From Kwoniella bestiolae CBS 10118 (Eukaryota; Basidiomycota; Tremellomycetes; Tremellales; Cryptococcaceae), in contig NC_089247.1 of NCBI RefSeq assembly GCF_000512585.2, positions 1,674,001 through 1,738,000 on the forward strand: 64,000 bases of DNA. The letters run 5' to 3'. This document shows positions 1-11,160 of this stretch, in pieces. The first letter of the stretch is position 1. Each line of letters starts with the position of its first letter. A program made the translations under genes and the position numbers. The notes under the pieces were generated by a model, which was given only the letters and a program-made list of their open reading frames with translations, was not told where the DNA came from and searched no databases.

Positions 1-226
1 AACAGGTAAGATGTACATGTCCATCTTCCGTCGAACTGCGGTATTATATCAGTAAGAGATGCTATAGGTGTAGTTTCTTCTCAAACTTACCCTTCATCGA
101 CTCCTCGTGAGTATAGGAGGGTCCATTGTCGATGTCATGGATTGCGGAAGGTGTTTTCTCGATAACATCCAGGTGGTCGATCGCAGCCTTAGGCTCGAGT
201 TCAATGGGATTCATTTCGGTAGTCAT
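1..226 (-). CDS. MFS transporter, 5' part only (anion:cation symporter / DAL5-like)
   Basis: This is the 5' end of a minus-strand gene that runs off the left edge. The ATG is at 226, exon 1 covers 226-91, a 55-nt intron (GTAAGT...GCAG) covers 90-36, and exon 2 continues from 35 to the edge. The spliced frame gives an acidic cytoplasmic N-terminus and then VRRKMDMYILPV. This is the R-K-x-D-x-x-ILP signature that precedes the first membrane helix in the allantoate permease (DAL5/FEN2) family of MFS transporters. The rest of the protein is outside the window, so the substrate cannot be judged. The gene is divergent from the aldolase at 754 and may supply its pathway. The family call is fairly safe, though only about 57 residues are visible. 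Confidence 0.7.
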
Positions 227-753
227 GTTGTCTTGACTATACTGGTTGGTGTTCTTGACGAGTCAGTATCATGACAACCTCTGCGTCAGCCTTTTATACA
301 TATGCTTGAATGCTTGAAGAAGATAACATGTAATCGTTTCAATGCCGATGTGCTTGGTCGAACCCTGAAAGACTGAAAAGGGTAAACATCCGGTGGGGGT
401 CTGCAGGTCCCCGCGGGGGCGTGAGACCGGGACGGCATTGGTGTTTGGTGTCTCATGTCGGCATTCGGATTTTACTGCCATAAGATTACGGTATTCGCGG
501 GATCGACCTTTTCTTACAATCAAAGCCGACATTGCTGTAGTACATCCTCCTATACAGCTCTGATTGACAGTGCAGCTCGCCTTTCAAGCCGATTAAGCTG
601 TATGAAGTGACTTGGAGACCGCTCGCACAAACATCAACCACAAGCACCGTGATTCTGATATTGTGTATAAATGTGTCAAGCTTTAGGTCAAAATGTTTGC
701 CTCCTTTTTCCAACGTAACTGGTCTTGTACTACGTGTTGTCTACCGATCCAAC
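227..753. promoter_or_regulatory. Divergent intergenic region between transporter and aldolase
   Basis: This gap of about 530 bp lies between two divergent start codons and must hold both promoters. A perfect 10-bp palindrome, CCCCGCGGGG, lies at 409-418 and contains abutting CCG/CGG triplets of the kind bound by Zn2Cys6 factors. A regulator of that class is encoded 3 kb away. The open frames here overlap each other and show no recognisable protein. Regulatory function is inferred from position and the palindrome. Confidence 0.4.
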
Positions 754-1860
754 ATGACGCTCACCAACGGAACTTCAGATAAATCGCATCAAGAAGGCTT
801 TGCCGCGGCCAAGAAAGCTGCAGTCAGCAACAGAGTCAAAGAAAGGATCCTTCGAGGGGAGCTTGCCCACTCGTTCTCTATCAAGCTGGTGAAGAACGTC
901 GAGATCATTCATTATGCGGCTGCGGCAGGCTATGATGCAGTCTTGATAGATATGGAGCATTCTAGTTTCGGTTTGGAGACGACAAACCAGCTAAGTTGCG
1001 CTGCCTTACAGGTTGGGTGAGTCAATCGCGCCATACCAAGATCACGCGACCAATGCTAACTCAAGGGCAGCGTCACACCGATTGTCCGTGTACCCGCCAA
1101 CACATCCGACTGGATCTCTCGAGCTTTGGATGGAGGCGCAGCAGCCGTTATTGTACCTCACGTGAACTCGGTCGCGGAGGCTGAGAATGTGGTACGATAT
1201 GCCAAATTTGCGCCTCTAGGTGAACGATCGGCTACCAGCGGAATGCCCATCCTCAAATACGCCTCAGTGCCAGCCAAGTATGCTAATCCCGTGGCAAACG
1301 ATGCGACTCTAGTCATTGTGATGATTGAGACGGAAAGGGCTTTAGAAATTGCCGAGTGAGTCTTTCTCAGCATTTAAGTCAAGCAAGATGACGGCTTATA
1401 CTTTGACCATAGTGACATAGCAGCAGTGCCAGGAGTTGACGTTGTCCTGATCGGAAGTTCCGATTTGACCTCAGAGTGAGTTGAGTACTCTGCCAGGCCA
1501 TGGTCTCATTTCGCTGACAAAGCAACAGTATGGGCATCCCTGGGGATTATGACTCTCAGCGATTAACGGATGCTTACGCCAAAGTTTCGGCTGCATGCAA
1601 GAAGGCTTCAGTTGACGGACGAACAGTGACTTTGGGTATTGGGGGTCTCAAGTGAGTCGATCCTGAAATGCGGCAATGTGTTGCTGATCATCGCTCCGGG
1701 TCTCAGTCCTCGCCCCGATCTTATCGAGAAATTTGCAACCTTGCATTCAAACGCAAGATATGCCATGTCCGGCGCCGACAACTCGATCATGCTAAATGGA
1801 ATGAAGGCTGGTGCAGCTAAGTGTAAGATTATAACCGATAAAGTGTCTTCGAGTCAGTAG
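754..1860 (+). CDS. HpcH/HpaI family class II aldolase
   Basis: Five exons (754-1016, 1071-1355, 1413-1475, 1529-1651, 1707-1860) join cleanly to give 295 residues, and all four introns are phase 2. The protein matches the HpcH/HpaI aldolase (citrate lyase-like TIM barrel) family in length and landmarks: GYDAVLIDMEHSSFG, then TPIVRVPANTSDWI with the substrate-binding Arg, GGAAAVIVPHV, and the metal-site Glu and Asp in MIETE and GSSDL. Known members are divalent-metal aldolases that reversibly split 2-keto-3-deoxy acids into pyruvate and an aldehyde, and the exact substrate varies. The neighbours (transporter, cyclase, Zn2Cys6 factor, hydroxyacid dehydrogenase) suggest a role in breaking down a sugar acid or related compound. 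The family is clear and the substrate unknown. Confidence 0.88.
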
Positions 1861-2144
1861 ATTGTATTGTACCATGAATTTGCGCTGTATGTTGCCGACA
1901 CTGTCCACGTACGATGTAATCACCAGTCTGGATTCCATTAGTCTGGTTAATATAGTTGAGAGTATAGTGTTGTCGAGGAGTCTTGCAAATCAGCAGCTGA
2001 GACTTGTCCGCATAACTTACAGGTAGAATCTTCCGCTGAGGGATAGGAGTCGTGGGGGTAATTCAAGTTATGTATACAATCCGTGTGCAAATAGCAGAGC
2101 TCATACTGTACATCTCTCAAGCAGGATCTGAGGACGTACTACAT

Positions 2145-3330
2145 CTACAAGATGGCTTGTGCATTCGGGGGGCTTGCGATACCTCCCTCTATATTCAATA
2201 CCATGCTTGTGAAGAAGAAAGTCCACTGCTGCAGCCGTTCACATTCCTGGGCAAGTTCTCGCAGATCGAATAATTCACCGATCGGCATGCCCCATCCAGC
2301 TAAGAATACTTCGTGAATCGATGGTTGTCGTGGAGATGGGTAGTTTTCGTATGCAGCTCTGTGAGCATCATTAGGACCTCGCTTTGGGGTTGTGTGAGCA
2401 GTAGATATTGACTTACGTGTCAGATGCGACCGCAGCTATTCCGTTATCCCAATGCCATCTCAGGACATCTTCGCTTTGGTCTACACCGCAGTAACCCCTG
2501 ACTTTGCGCTTTGGCAGCTGGGCCCGTTCGTCATCTGATAACTTGAGGAAATCCTCTGTGAAACCGGTCCTTACGAGGAGGATGTCTCCATTCGCAAAAG
2601 ACACGTTCGATTCCTTCGCGCAATCTATGATTATATCCAAAGTTATAGGAGTACTTCCATCGAAGGCAGACATAGGAGGAAGATCATGTCGAGCCCGATA
2701 CGCAACGATGTCCAGCAGATGAGCGCGAGACGTTATCGGTCGTTTCGCATAATCTAGTTTCTCCTGTTACTGACACACCACATGAAAATTACCTGTCCAA
2801 GAGGAACTCACTATGTATTCCGTTACGGCTGATGGCTCTATTCTTCGCATCATCATTGCTCTGCCCACCATAGTACACATATGAGCCTTTCTCAGGGTAA
2901 TCTAAGTAAGGATAATGCCTAAAGCCGTCCCATTGAGTTGACGCCTGAGTGTTAAAGGAGACATGATCATCATTACAATGTGTTCGATGTATTCTGTACC
3001 TCCACCTTTGTCAGCTGTTTCAGCCAACAGGCCGAGGCTGATGAAACCCACATTTCATGATCTAAACCTTTACGAGCCGGGTTTAGAGGCTGAGCACCAA
3101 GTGGCAAGCTATACACTGGAGAAATAAGCTTGGATCTTTGAACGGAGTGTCGACACTGACTTCAAATTCACGCAGATCCCATGTCTGATTGCATCCCTCC
3201 CTCTCTTGACAGCCTGTTCGGTGATAAGGTTCAACCTTCCTAATTCGTCATTACTGCCATATAACCCCCAAGCATTGTAAGGCGGACCGGATCTTGCTTT
3301 AAGATCATCAAATGAGCGCAGTGAGGACAT
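2145..3330 (-). CDS. Putative cyclase / metal-dependent amidohydrolase (PF04199 type)
   Basis: A minus-strand gene with about five exons, ATG at 3330 and TAG at 2147-2145. Landmarks in order are PPYNAWGLYGSNDELGRLN near the N-terminus, CNDDHVSFNTQASTQWDGF, RPITSRAHLLDIVAYRARH, GDILLVRTGFTEDFLKLSD and WHWDNGIAAVASDT. It ends with GELFDLRELAQECER and TFFFTSMVLNIEGGIASP. This is the usual layout of the fungal 'cyclase' family, related to kynurenine formamidase-like hydrolases that open or close amide or lactone rings with a metal cofactor. The exon edges around 2990-3160 are the least certain. It sits between the aldolase (convergent, 284 bp away) and the Zn2Cys6 gene (divergent, 306 bp), consistent with a shared pathway. 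The true substrate is unknown. Confidence 0.82.
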
Positions 3331-3636
3331 TACAGATCTTGATGCAGTATAGCAGCGGATTTTAAGTGTGAGAATGAGCAAATCAGCCCTCGCAATGACT
3401 ATATATAGAAGGAACCGGCAGAACGAGCAGGTCATATCCGAAGCACATCGGGGTTCAATGCCGCTCGTTACTTATTTTCGTGAGATTCTCATCCCATCGC
3501 AACTTTCGTATTGCATTGGCTCGAATCCTCGAAACTTTCAGTATCATGGATCGGCTCGCGCAATTTTAAGGGGCGAACACCATCTACTTTTTCTTGACGC
3601 GGTGCAGAGACAGAACACAACCTCAAAGCTACATCC
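3331..3636. promoter_or_regulatory. Divergent promoter between cyclase and Zn2Cys6 regulator
   Basis: This 306-bp gap separates the cyclase ATG (minus) from the regulator ATG (plus). It contains CGG-N9-CCG at 3449-3463, an inverted pair of triplets with the geometry recognised by dimeric Zn2Cys6 factors. A site here could let the adjacent factor control the cyclase and itself. This rests on motif and position only, since short CGG/CCG pairs also arise by chance. Confidence 0.35.
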
Positions 3637-6600
3637 ATGAGCTCACAACCAGCCCAATTCTCTAGATCGCCCGAAGAGCACCAGTCGGCAGCTTCGACAA
3701 GCACAGGTTCGGCTAGCCGAGCTGCCAGGTATGGATCGTCTTGTATCGCATGCAGACGCAGAAAACAGCGATGTGATGCGAAACTGCCATCGTGCTCAAG
3801 ATGCTCGAAGTTGAAAGAGGAATGCATATATGAAGGGTGAGTGTCGCCTCCGCGTGCGCGTCCCACTTTCTTCACCAGATCTAATGCCAGCCTGTCAAGT
3901 TCCTGATGACCGTCTTAGTAACATTCGAAACCAACCTTCACCGCACCTTGTTCCCCTCCTCGTCAAGACTTTCGACTTTCTCCGCTCCATCACTTCGCCC
4001 GAGTCCCCACATGCTGACTCAGCTCTGCGTCCTCTGATAAAGCAATTTTTAGATGAGAATTCTATTCCGACCTTCAGTAGTGCTCGGAAAGCAGAGAAGG
4101 ATCAACAGGCAAGTGGGAGTGATGCAACTTCGTCTTTTAGGGAGAAAGACTTGAGTGAAGACCCAGTAGAGGAGATGTCCGGGATAGGTGAAGAAGGTAC
4201 GACAGAAGGAAATCCGGATGTAGACGAGCTATTGATGCACATGAGCTTAGCGGATGATGGTCAGGTAAGCTCCAGTCACGTTGTTGTCGTTGATATATGC
4301 TGACCCATGAAACTGATGTCAGAATGGCCATTTCGGTGTCACATCCCTGTTCTACCAAACCCCATCGGAGTCAGTTGTCGAAAAACTACAACGCCGTTTG
4401 TCTAGATCGCAAGGTGCAGCTCGAAAAGTCATGCAGAGATCGGGATCTTATGAAACTCAAGGCAGTGTTGGCGTACCATTAGGTCGTCCAGGAAGAAGAA
4501 GGGACTCGATTGACGAGATTTGGGCAACGGATGAGAATAGCACATCCACTGGTCCCGAAGATGAAGCTGGGATTTTGAAAGGGAACGCCTCGATGCTTGG
4601 CGGGTGGGAAAGTCGTGAGAATCAGATCAACCACCACCCCTTCCGATATTACTCCTGATCCGTTGTTCAGTGGCCTACTCGAAACTTGAACTGGAATCGG
4701 ACGCTGCAAGCGCGAAGATGATAGTGCATCTATTGAAGGTGAGCCGTCAGCATCGATGGACCCCTGCTAATTTAAGTTTCAGACGTATTTCTGTTGGCGT
4801 GAGTAAAGGCAACACCATGACGTCCGCTAATTGTATGTAGAATACGGCTCGCACTGTGTCGTCTACCGACCGGTCTTCATCCGCGATATGGCTCTGGGAG
4901 GTCCTTACTTCAATCATTTCCTACTGAACGTCATATGCGCTCATGTGAGTGACCTTCGCCCGCTTCAAAAATTCATTATTGACGCATCGACAGGCTACGC
5001 GATATTCAGACTATCATCAGCAGATGGGCGGGGTTATGGGTGGCAACACAAATGGTCTCTCTACTCCTGCATTGACCTTGGGAGCAGATTTCATGAATCG
5101 TGCGAAATTGTTGTTGGCGGCTGAGATGGACAAGGTGAGTTTCAGTCACCCGTGTACTCAGCTGACACCCAGCCGTCGAATATCCCTACCATTCAAGGGC
5201 TTCTCCTACTGGGACAGCGGGAATGCGCCTGTGGTAATTTGTCCCAAGGATGGATGTACACAGGGTGAGTTTTACCTGAAAAGGACAGCGCTGACTTGTA
5301 GAATGGCATTCCGTGCAATGCGGTAAGTACCCACAGAATATTATAGGGTAAGCACAATGGTCTAACAGTTCTTCGACTGCATTAGGGACCTAGGAATTCA
5401 TCTTGATTGTAATCGTTTGCCCATTTTTGGTTTCGGAACCATGTCAGCGGAAGATCGAGAGATTCGACGTAGATTGTTTTGGTCAGCATATACTTGGGAT
5501 AAGGTAAGTCTCCCATGCTTCTGCATTGTATGGGTGAATGCTGAAGCGTGGGCAAAAGATCATCAGTCTGGCCCTCGGCCGTACACCCACTTTTAACGCT
5601 TTTCAGAACGCTTCACCTGGTCCGATAGTCGATGATACCGAAGATGATTCGGAATGGAAACCATATTTCTGGGAGGACGCTATGCCATCTGAGCTCGCAA
5701 ATTATCCGGTCCAGAAATCGCTCATGACATCGAATTTCCGACATTTCATCAAGTTGTGCGAAATCATACAGAAAATCATTATGCGGTTATACAATGGTCG
5801 AATGAATCGACTTCGCAGCACCAATTTCGTAGAGCACATGAAACAGCGTTTGCTGGAATGGATGGACCAACTGCCTGCTGGACTGAGGTTGGATGCCAAT
5901 GCTTTGCCAGAAGATTGTCCTCCACCTCACATCTTCTCGACCAAGTGAGTTTTCTAATGCACGATGGGCGCTAAGACGAAGTGCTCTCTACCGGGCTGCT
6001 TGGATTCTCTTATATAGGATATATCTGCCCAATGCGGTTCCAGTCCGCACGGGTGCGCCGCCGAACATCACAGCTTCTGCAGCAGTGACATGCACGCAAA
6101 TGGCTGAAGAGTTACATCAACTCTTCATACTATACTCCAAGACTTTCAAGCTGCGTAACATGACTTATACTCTGAGCTGGTCCATGGTATGTCAATTCAG
6201 GTTTAGGTAGTACGGCATCGTACTGAAAGGTGTACACATAGTATTCTGCCGCCACCATAAATGCAATCGACTTCCAGTCACCGGATTCAGTGGTGGCTGC
6301 TGCCGCAAGTCCGCGTCTGAGCATGTCACTGCATGTGCTCGAACGAGGCAGCTTACAGACTCCTGGTACTCAAAGGGTAAGTCAGACCATATCAGGAGGA
6401 CGGTTCCAGCTGATGTTCTTACAGTCCATTGAGATCATCAAACAACGACTACGATCCCCGGCTATACGGTCAATCAAACGTCCGGGAGACAGCCTGGTAA
6501 ATCTAGATCGGAGTAAGCGGTTTTCACAGGTCAGTGATCCTCCCGCCGATCCTGTCCAACCTCAAATCTTCGAAGCGCAAGCTCTCATACATCAAGAACC

Positions 6601-6859
6601 TCACACCACCGACTCTCAATCGTCCACGGAGTTCGACCTAGCTAGTATATTAGACGCAAGTGTGGCTACGTCCAATCCCCCTCAAACGGATGAAGAGGAA
6701 GATATACTCACAATGTGGACCAACTTGATGCAGAATGGGTCAAACGGTGTTGGAAATATGGATCTGCTACAAGGTATGATGGCTATGCCTTCGGGAGCCA
6801 ATCAATACACCACATATCCAGATTGGAGCTCGGAATGGTGGAACCGGTCGGATCCCTGA
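3637..6859 (+). CDS. Zn2Cys6 fungal transcription factor
   Basis: The gene starts at ATG 3637 and ends at TGA 6857-6859, with roughly ten short introns. The N-terminal exon encodes a binuclear zinc cluster with six Cys in order (C-x2-C-x6-C-x6-C-x2-C-x6-C) starting at SCIACRRRKQRC, followed by CSRCSKLKEEC. The first intron runs from about 3839 to 3919. An acidic serine-rich linker follows. The middle part carries the fungal-specific transcription factor domain, with DLGIHLDCNRLPIFGFG and EIRRRLFWSAYTWDKIISL near 5.4-5.6 kb. The C-terminus is rich in Gln, Ser and Thr and ends NRSDP. It is probably the pathway regulator of the flanking catabolic genes, judged from its position. The class is certain, while individual exon joins in the middle are approximate. 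Confidence 0.88.
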
Positions 6860-7013
6860 TTTAGCCCTAATCCATAATGCCGATGTCGTTAGAACGTCTA
6901 TGTGTGTGCATTACAAATGTCATAGTCAAGTCTGGATGATAACTGATCGATACAAAGAAGTACAAGGGAGTGAAATGAGAACATCGCAATTGTTGTGCAC
7001 AATATCTCTTTCA

Positions 7014-8144
7014 TCAGACACTGACAACATCTCGCAGTTGTTCACCACGGAAAGCCTCTACGAGATGATCTATGACAGCCAAAGCAGTGATCCTGATCAC
7101 ATCCAACGAGGCGGCTCCGATGTGAGGTCTATCATTACATGTAGGCGTTAGTTTCGAACGCTGTCCGGCATGGAACTCCGTGACTCACGTCGATAACACT
7201 CTCGGATGAGAGATCAATCTGCCGAAATCCTTGCTAGTAGGAGGCTCGATTGAAAAAGCATCAATACCAGCACCCGTTATCCACCCTTCCTCTAAAGCTC
7301 TGAGCAAAGCCTCTTCATTCACGATACCACCTCGGGCTGTGTTGATAAGCAACGCGGATTTCTTCATCTTCCTAAGTTCGTCTTCACCAATTAAATTCCT
7401 CGTACTTTCTAGCAAAGGCACATGGATGGAGACCACATCTGAAACCTCCAACATCTTTCCGAGTGTGCCCACTCGGGTGAAATGGCTTGAAGATAAAAGA
7501 TCGGACCATTTCTGCACCATCGATGGGTGCAGATGTGGGTCGTAGACAACGACTTTAGCTCCGAAAGCGCCGTGAAACATTTTGCCTAGCTGATATCCTA
7601 TGTTTCCACCTCCGACTAGACCCAGCGTCTTCCCGGTCAACTGGAAGCCTGTCAATCCACCTTCAGCCTTGGTCACAGTCTCTCCTGATCTGATCCTTCG
7701 GTCGATTTGAGCGACATCTCGAGCAAGACATAGTGACATAGTCAAAGCTAGTTCAGCGACCGCACTTGCCTAGGGAAGAAAGTTCGGAGGTCAATTGAAG
7801 TCAACACGTGACGTGGACGCAAGAGATCCGATGATACTCACATTTACTCCTGGAGTGTTCATGACGGTTATCCCTCTTTCTTTGAGTTCCTTAACAGCGA
7901 TAGCATCTACACCAACCCCATGTTTGCCCACGAACTTGAAAGCGGGTCCAAGCACTTTGACGTCTGAAGGTGTTATTGTGTTACTTCGGACCATGACCGC
8001 TTCCGCCTCCTCCCTCCATGATTTCACCTTGGGGTCCGGTTCACACGTAAAGTCGAAGTGCTGTTCGGCATACTCCCTGACCGAATCATCTATAGGATAC
8101 AAACAGAAAACTCTTGGTTTATGTGGCACAGCTGAAGGCGACAT
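7014..8144 (-). CDS. D-isomer 2-hydroxyacid dehydrogenase (phosphoglycerate dehydrogenase-like)
   Basis: Three exons, ATG at 8144 and TGA at 7016-7014, giving about 336 residues, normal for the family. The N-terminal catalytic half includes VGKHGVGVDAIAVKELKERG. The Rossmann motif GKTLGLVGGGNIGYQLGKM binds NAD(P), and an acidic residue follows in VVYDPHLHP. The catalytic Arg is in LINTARGGIVNEEAL, the Glu in GAGIDAFSIEPP, and the His in TPHIGAASLDVI from the last exon. Members interconvert 2-keto and D-2-hydroxy acids such as glyoxylate, hydroxypyruvate and 3-phosphohydroxypyruvate. There is no ACT domain, so it is not a typical serine-pathway enzyme. Its position makes it a candidate for reducing an aldolase product. 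It lies convergent with the Zn2Cys6 gene, 154 bp apart. Confidence 0.87.
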
Positions 8145-9219
8145 TTTTGATAGTGCGCAGAGCTGCAAGATTACTTCTGGGATATTGTGGTTGTATCATT
8201 GTGCATGTATCCTAAACGCTGTTGGTTCTTATAGTCGATTAGTGTATCTGCATTGTTAGACGGCCGCAAGCCATGAGGTTCTTGTTCGAAGCCGAACAGC
8301 GATACTTACCGGATGAGATAACGAAGGCCGGATACCGATGCGGCATGAATCCCGCTGTCAAAAGACATGAGCGGTGTACATCACCGATCTGTCATCGGAG
8401 GTGGGCAGTGAATGCGGACGCGAGATATTTCGATAGACAGGTCGGGGGTACCCATCTCTGCTGGCGAAACGCAAGCTGAACCGACATGAGAAATCCAGGA
8501 TCTGGTTGGCGAGGAAAACGAAAGTCAAAAAGTTCACTCCGCTTCCGTGTCTGAAAACGAGGTTACAACTGGTACCCTCGGATGCCACGTGTCTGTGCGT
8601 TCTCAACACTATGGACCTTAGAATTTTTGTTCCCCTCTTCGGTAGGTTCCTCGTCCTCGTGTCCACGAACCCGTCGCTGACACCCCCATCATGCCATCTT
8701 GCGCCGTCCGCGACCGATGCTTCCCACATTGAGGATCGCGCGCAATCTGTTGTAGCTGCACTTGGGCGCACAGAACAGCACGTGACAACCGAAAGAGTTA
8801 TGTGAGAACAAGGAAGAACAGCCGTGCTGGCGCAGCCGCTCGGGTGTACAGCCCATCGTATTCACTAGTCATCCCAAAATCAGGTCTGCCTTCACAGCTG
8901 GGGTTGATATGTAGTGCTGTGAATCGCCTGCTGCGGTGCCGCAGTCAAGACCAACAGAAAACATCACGCCAGGGGCGGTTCAGGGGATAACAGAGATTCG
9001 CAATTCCAAAAAATGCGCACATCCAGGGTCCTGGTGCTCACGTTGTAGATTAGTGCGTCATTCCGAGGGCATTCCAGACATCTGGATAACGAAATTTTCT
9101 GTGAAATCGCATAAAGTCGAGAGCATGTCACAATTCGAAACGAGTGGTAGGGCAGCTGGTTATCATGCAAAGGATTCGTTGCAACGACATATTCTGATTT
9201 CATCAAACGACCCTTAGCA
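8145..9219. other. Intergenic region, no gene recognised
   Basis: This is about 1.07 kb between two divergent genes, so it holds the promoters of the dehydrogenase and of the GT90 gene. Open frames of up to 137 codons exist on both strands around 8.36-8.8 kb. They overlap each other, lack recognisable motifs and look like chance frames in a slightly GC-richer stretch. Nothing else was identified. Confidence 0.5.
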
Positions 9220-10844
9220 ATGGGGTTCCCGCGCATCTCTGTAGAGCTATACATCATCACCTTTGTTGTTATCTGTGGGTTCAGTCTTGTACAGCTATTG
9301 AGAGATCCAACATCGAGCCGTCCGAGTCTATCTCTCCTACCTCAGCCTGATTATTCTGTAAATGGCAGTCCTCCACCTCCAGCTCAGCCTGAGAACCGAC
9401 ATCTGAACCAGCAAGAATGTTTGCAGCGGTACCCAAAGCTATATCATGAAGCCGACAGAGCTCGCAAGTGGTTTCAGGGTAAGGGAGGAATCAGTAAGGA
9501 CATGGTAGATCAGTCGGAAACAGATGGGGGCAATGCTAGACTGGTGATTCTGAATAATCAAGTGGGTACGAGAGTTCAAAGGTTCGAAGGAATCATAGGA
9601 ATTAACCATGGATTCTCGAGTAGCTTTATGTGAAAGGCTTCTACGGAGGCATCAATACTCGAACACAGGCCGCTATCGCCGCTGTCTATGGTACTCTGTT
9701 GACAAGTCCTGAGCCATTGCCGGATGTTGAGTAAGTCATCACAGCATCCCTCTTCTTCGAAATTCGTAGCTCATCGTTGTCTGACGGATGTTCTAGCTTT
9801 GTTATTCAGACATCAGATGCTGGTGGAGGCTCTCATCCACGATTCGTCCTTGATCGTGAGGAGAAGCAAAAGGATCTGTGGTTGATGCCAGGTATGTATA
9901 TCCCGCATATTGTGCTGCTTTCCTGACAAAATGTCTTGCTAGATTTTGGCTTCTTCTCTTGGCCTGAACCGGGAGTCGGCGCGTATTCTGAAGTGAGAAG
10001 CAAGACTTTAGAGTTCGAACACAGTCTGGGCCTGCGCTTGAACGACGATCTTGAGGTATTGCATGATAGCTGGGAGAATAAAACGCAAAAGTTGTTCTGG
10101 CGAGGATCGCCAATGGTAGAAGTGAGGCATGTGAGTGAGGTTCGACGAATCGTTTAGCAGCTGTCTGACTGTCGTTCAGGATCTCCTCCGAGCTAGCAAG
10201 GACAAGCCGTGGTCTGACGTGAAGGAGCTGAATTGGGGAGCCGTCAACCAAGATGAGGATGGACGAAAACAAAACAATGGAGATCTCAGAACTCCTGCTG
10301 AGCATTGTCAGTATGCGTTCTTAGCGCAAGTAGAAGGATGGGCATATAGTGGTCGCCTGAAGTAAGTCTGATAATCTTTTCTGGCAATCATAACTGACGG
10401 TCCACTTTCAGATACCTCCAACAATGCCGCTCAGTCATCGTCGCCCATCCTTTGAAATACATACAACATTACCACCATCTATTCAATACTAGAGATGGGG
10501 ACCCCGATCAAAACATGGTGGAAGTCCCGCTACCTCTGGAAGAGAATTTGTCGGAGGTGATGACAGAACTCGTAGATCCGCGGAATGTAGAGAAGGCTCG
10601 TCGGATCGCGGACAACAGCTGGAAGATGATGAGGGAGGGTTATATCAGTCCCGCAGCCAAGTGAGCACATCTCATGACTCTCATGCCTGAACTCGCTAAG
10701 TAAACTTGTTGTAGTGAATGCTACTACCGATATGCTCTACGAGCTTACGCTTCAGCGCAGACTTTTCAACCATCGTTAGAAGGTAGAGCAGTACCATACG
10801 AGAGCTTCCTGCTAATGGGGACCACACATTGGGATCCGCACTAG
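9220..10844 (+). CDS. Glycosyltransferase family 90 (CAP10-like) type II membrane protein
   Basis: ATG 9220 to TAG 10842-10844, about 435 residues in seven or so exons. Residues about 7-28 form one hydrophobic signal anchor, followed by a Pro-rich stem, typical of a Golgi type II enzyme. The catalytic region has LYVKGFYGGINTRTQA, PDVDFVIQTSDAGGG, FSWPEPGVGAYSEV, KLFWRGSPMVEVR and CQYAFLAQVEGWAYSGRLKY. It then has CRSVIVAHPLKYIQHY, which closes the donor site. These are GT90 (CAP10) hallmarks. In Cryptococcus, family members include CAP10, needed for capsule, and the xylosyltransferase CXT1. The family is clear, but the donor and acceptor sugars of this paralogue are not. Its end faces the transketolase gene. 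Confidence 0.9.
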
Positions 10845-11160
10845 TTGATAAAGTCTTGCAGAATGTATCGATGTGTTGTCTCCACTCGATCTCCGCCGAC
10901 ATCGGAGCAGCGCACATTCAGCTTGCTCCTACCACTCACTCCCACGAGAATTACATGCGCACCATGTAGAGTATTACTTGATCAGTGCTACTCACAATGG
11001 GAAGCAATTTGGCCATGTGATCACCAATATCTGCATTGCAACCTGTTGGTCATGTTCAGTCACATCATAACGATAGTCATACATAGATAATACAAAGGAG
11101 TCGGCCACTGTCAACTTTTACCAGAAATCAACCACGAAGATTCCCCGTTATGAGAAGTCT
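10845..11160. other. Convergent 3' intergenic region
   Basis: This 316-bp gap lies between the stop codons of the GT90 gene and the minus-strand transketolase gene. It should hold both 3' UTRs and polyadenylation signals. No gene, repeat or structured element was recognised. Confidence 0.5.

Noticed and set aside
8358..8771. 137-codon minus-strand open frame and a 99-codon plus-strand frame over it
   Set aside because: They are opposite-strand shadows of each other in a GC-rich intergenic stretch, with no motif, no intron signals and no family resemblance.
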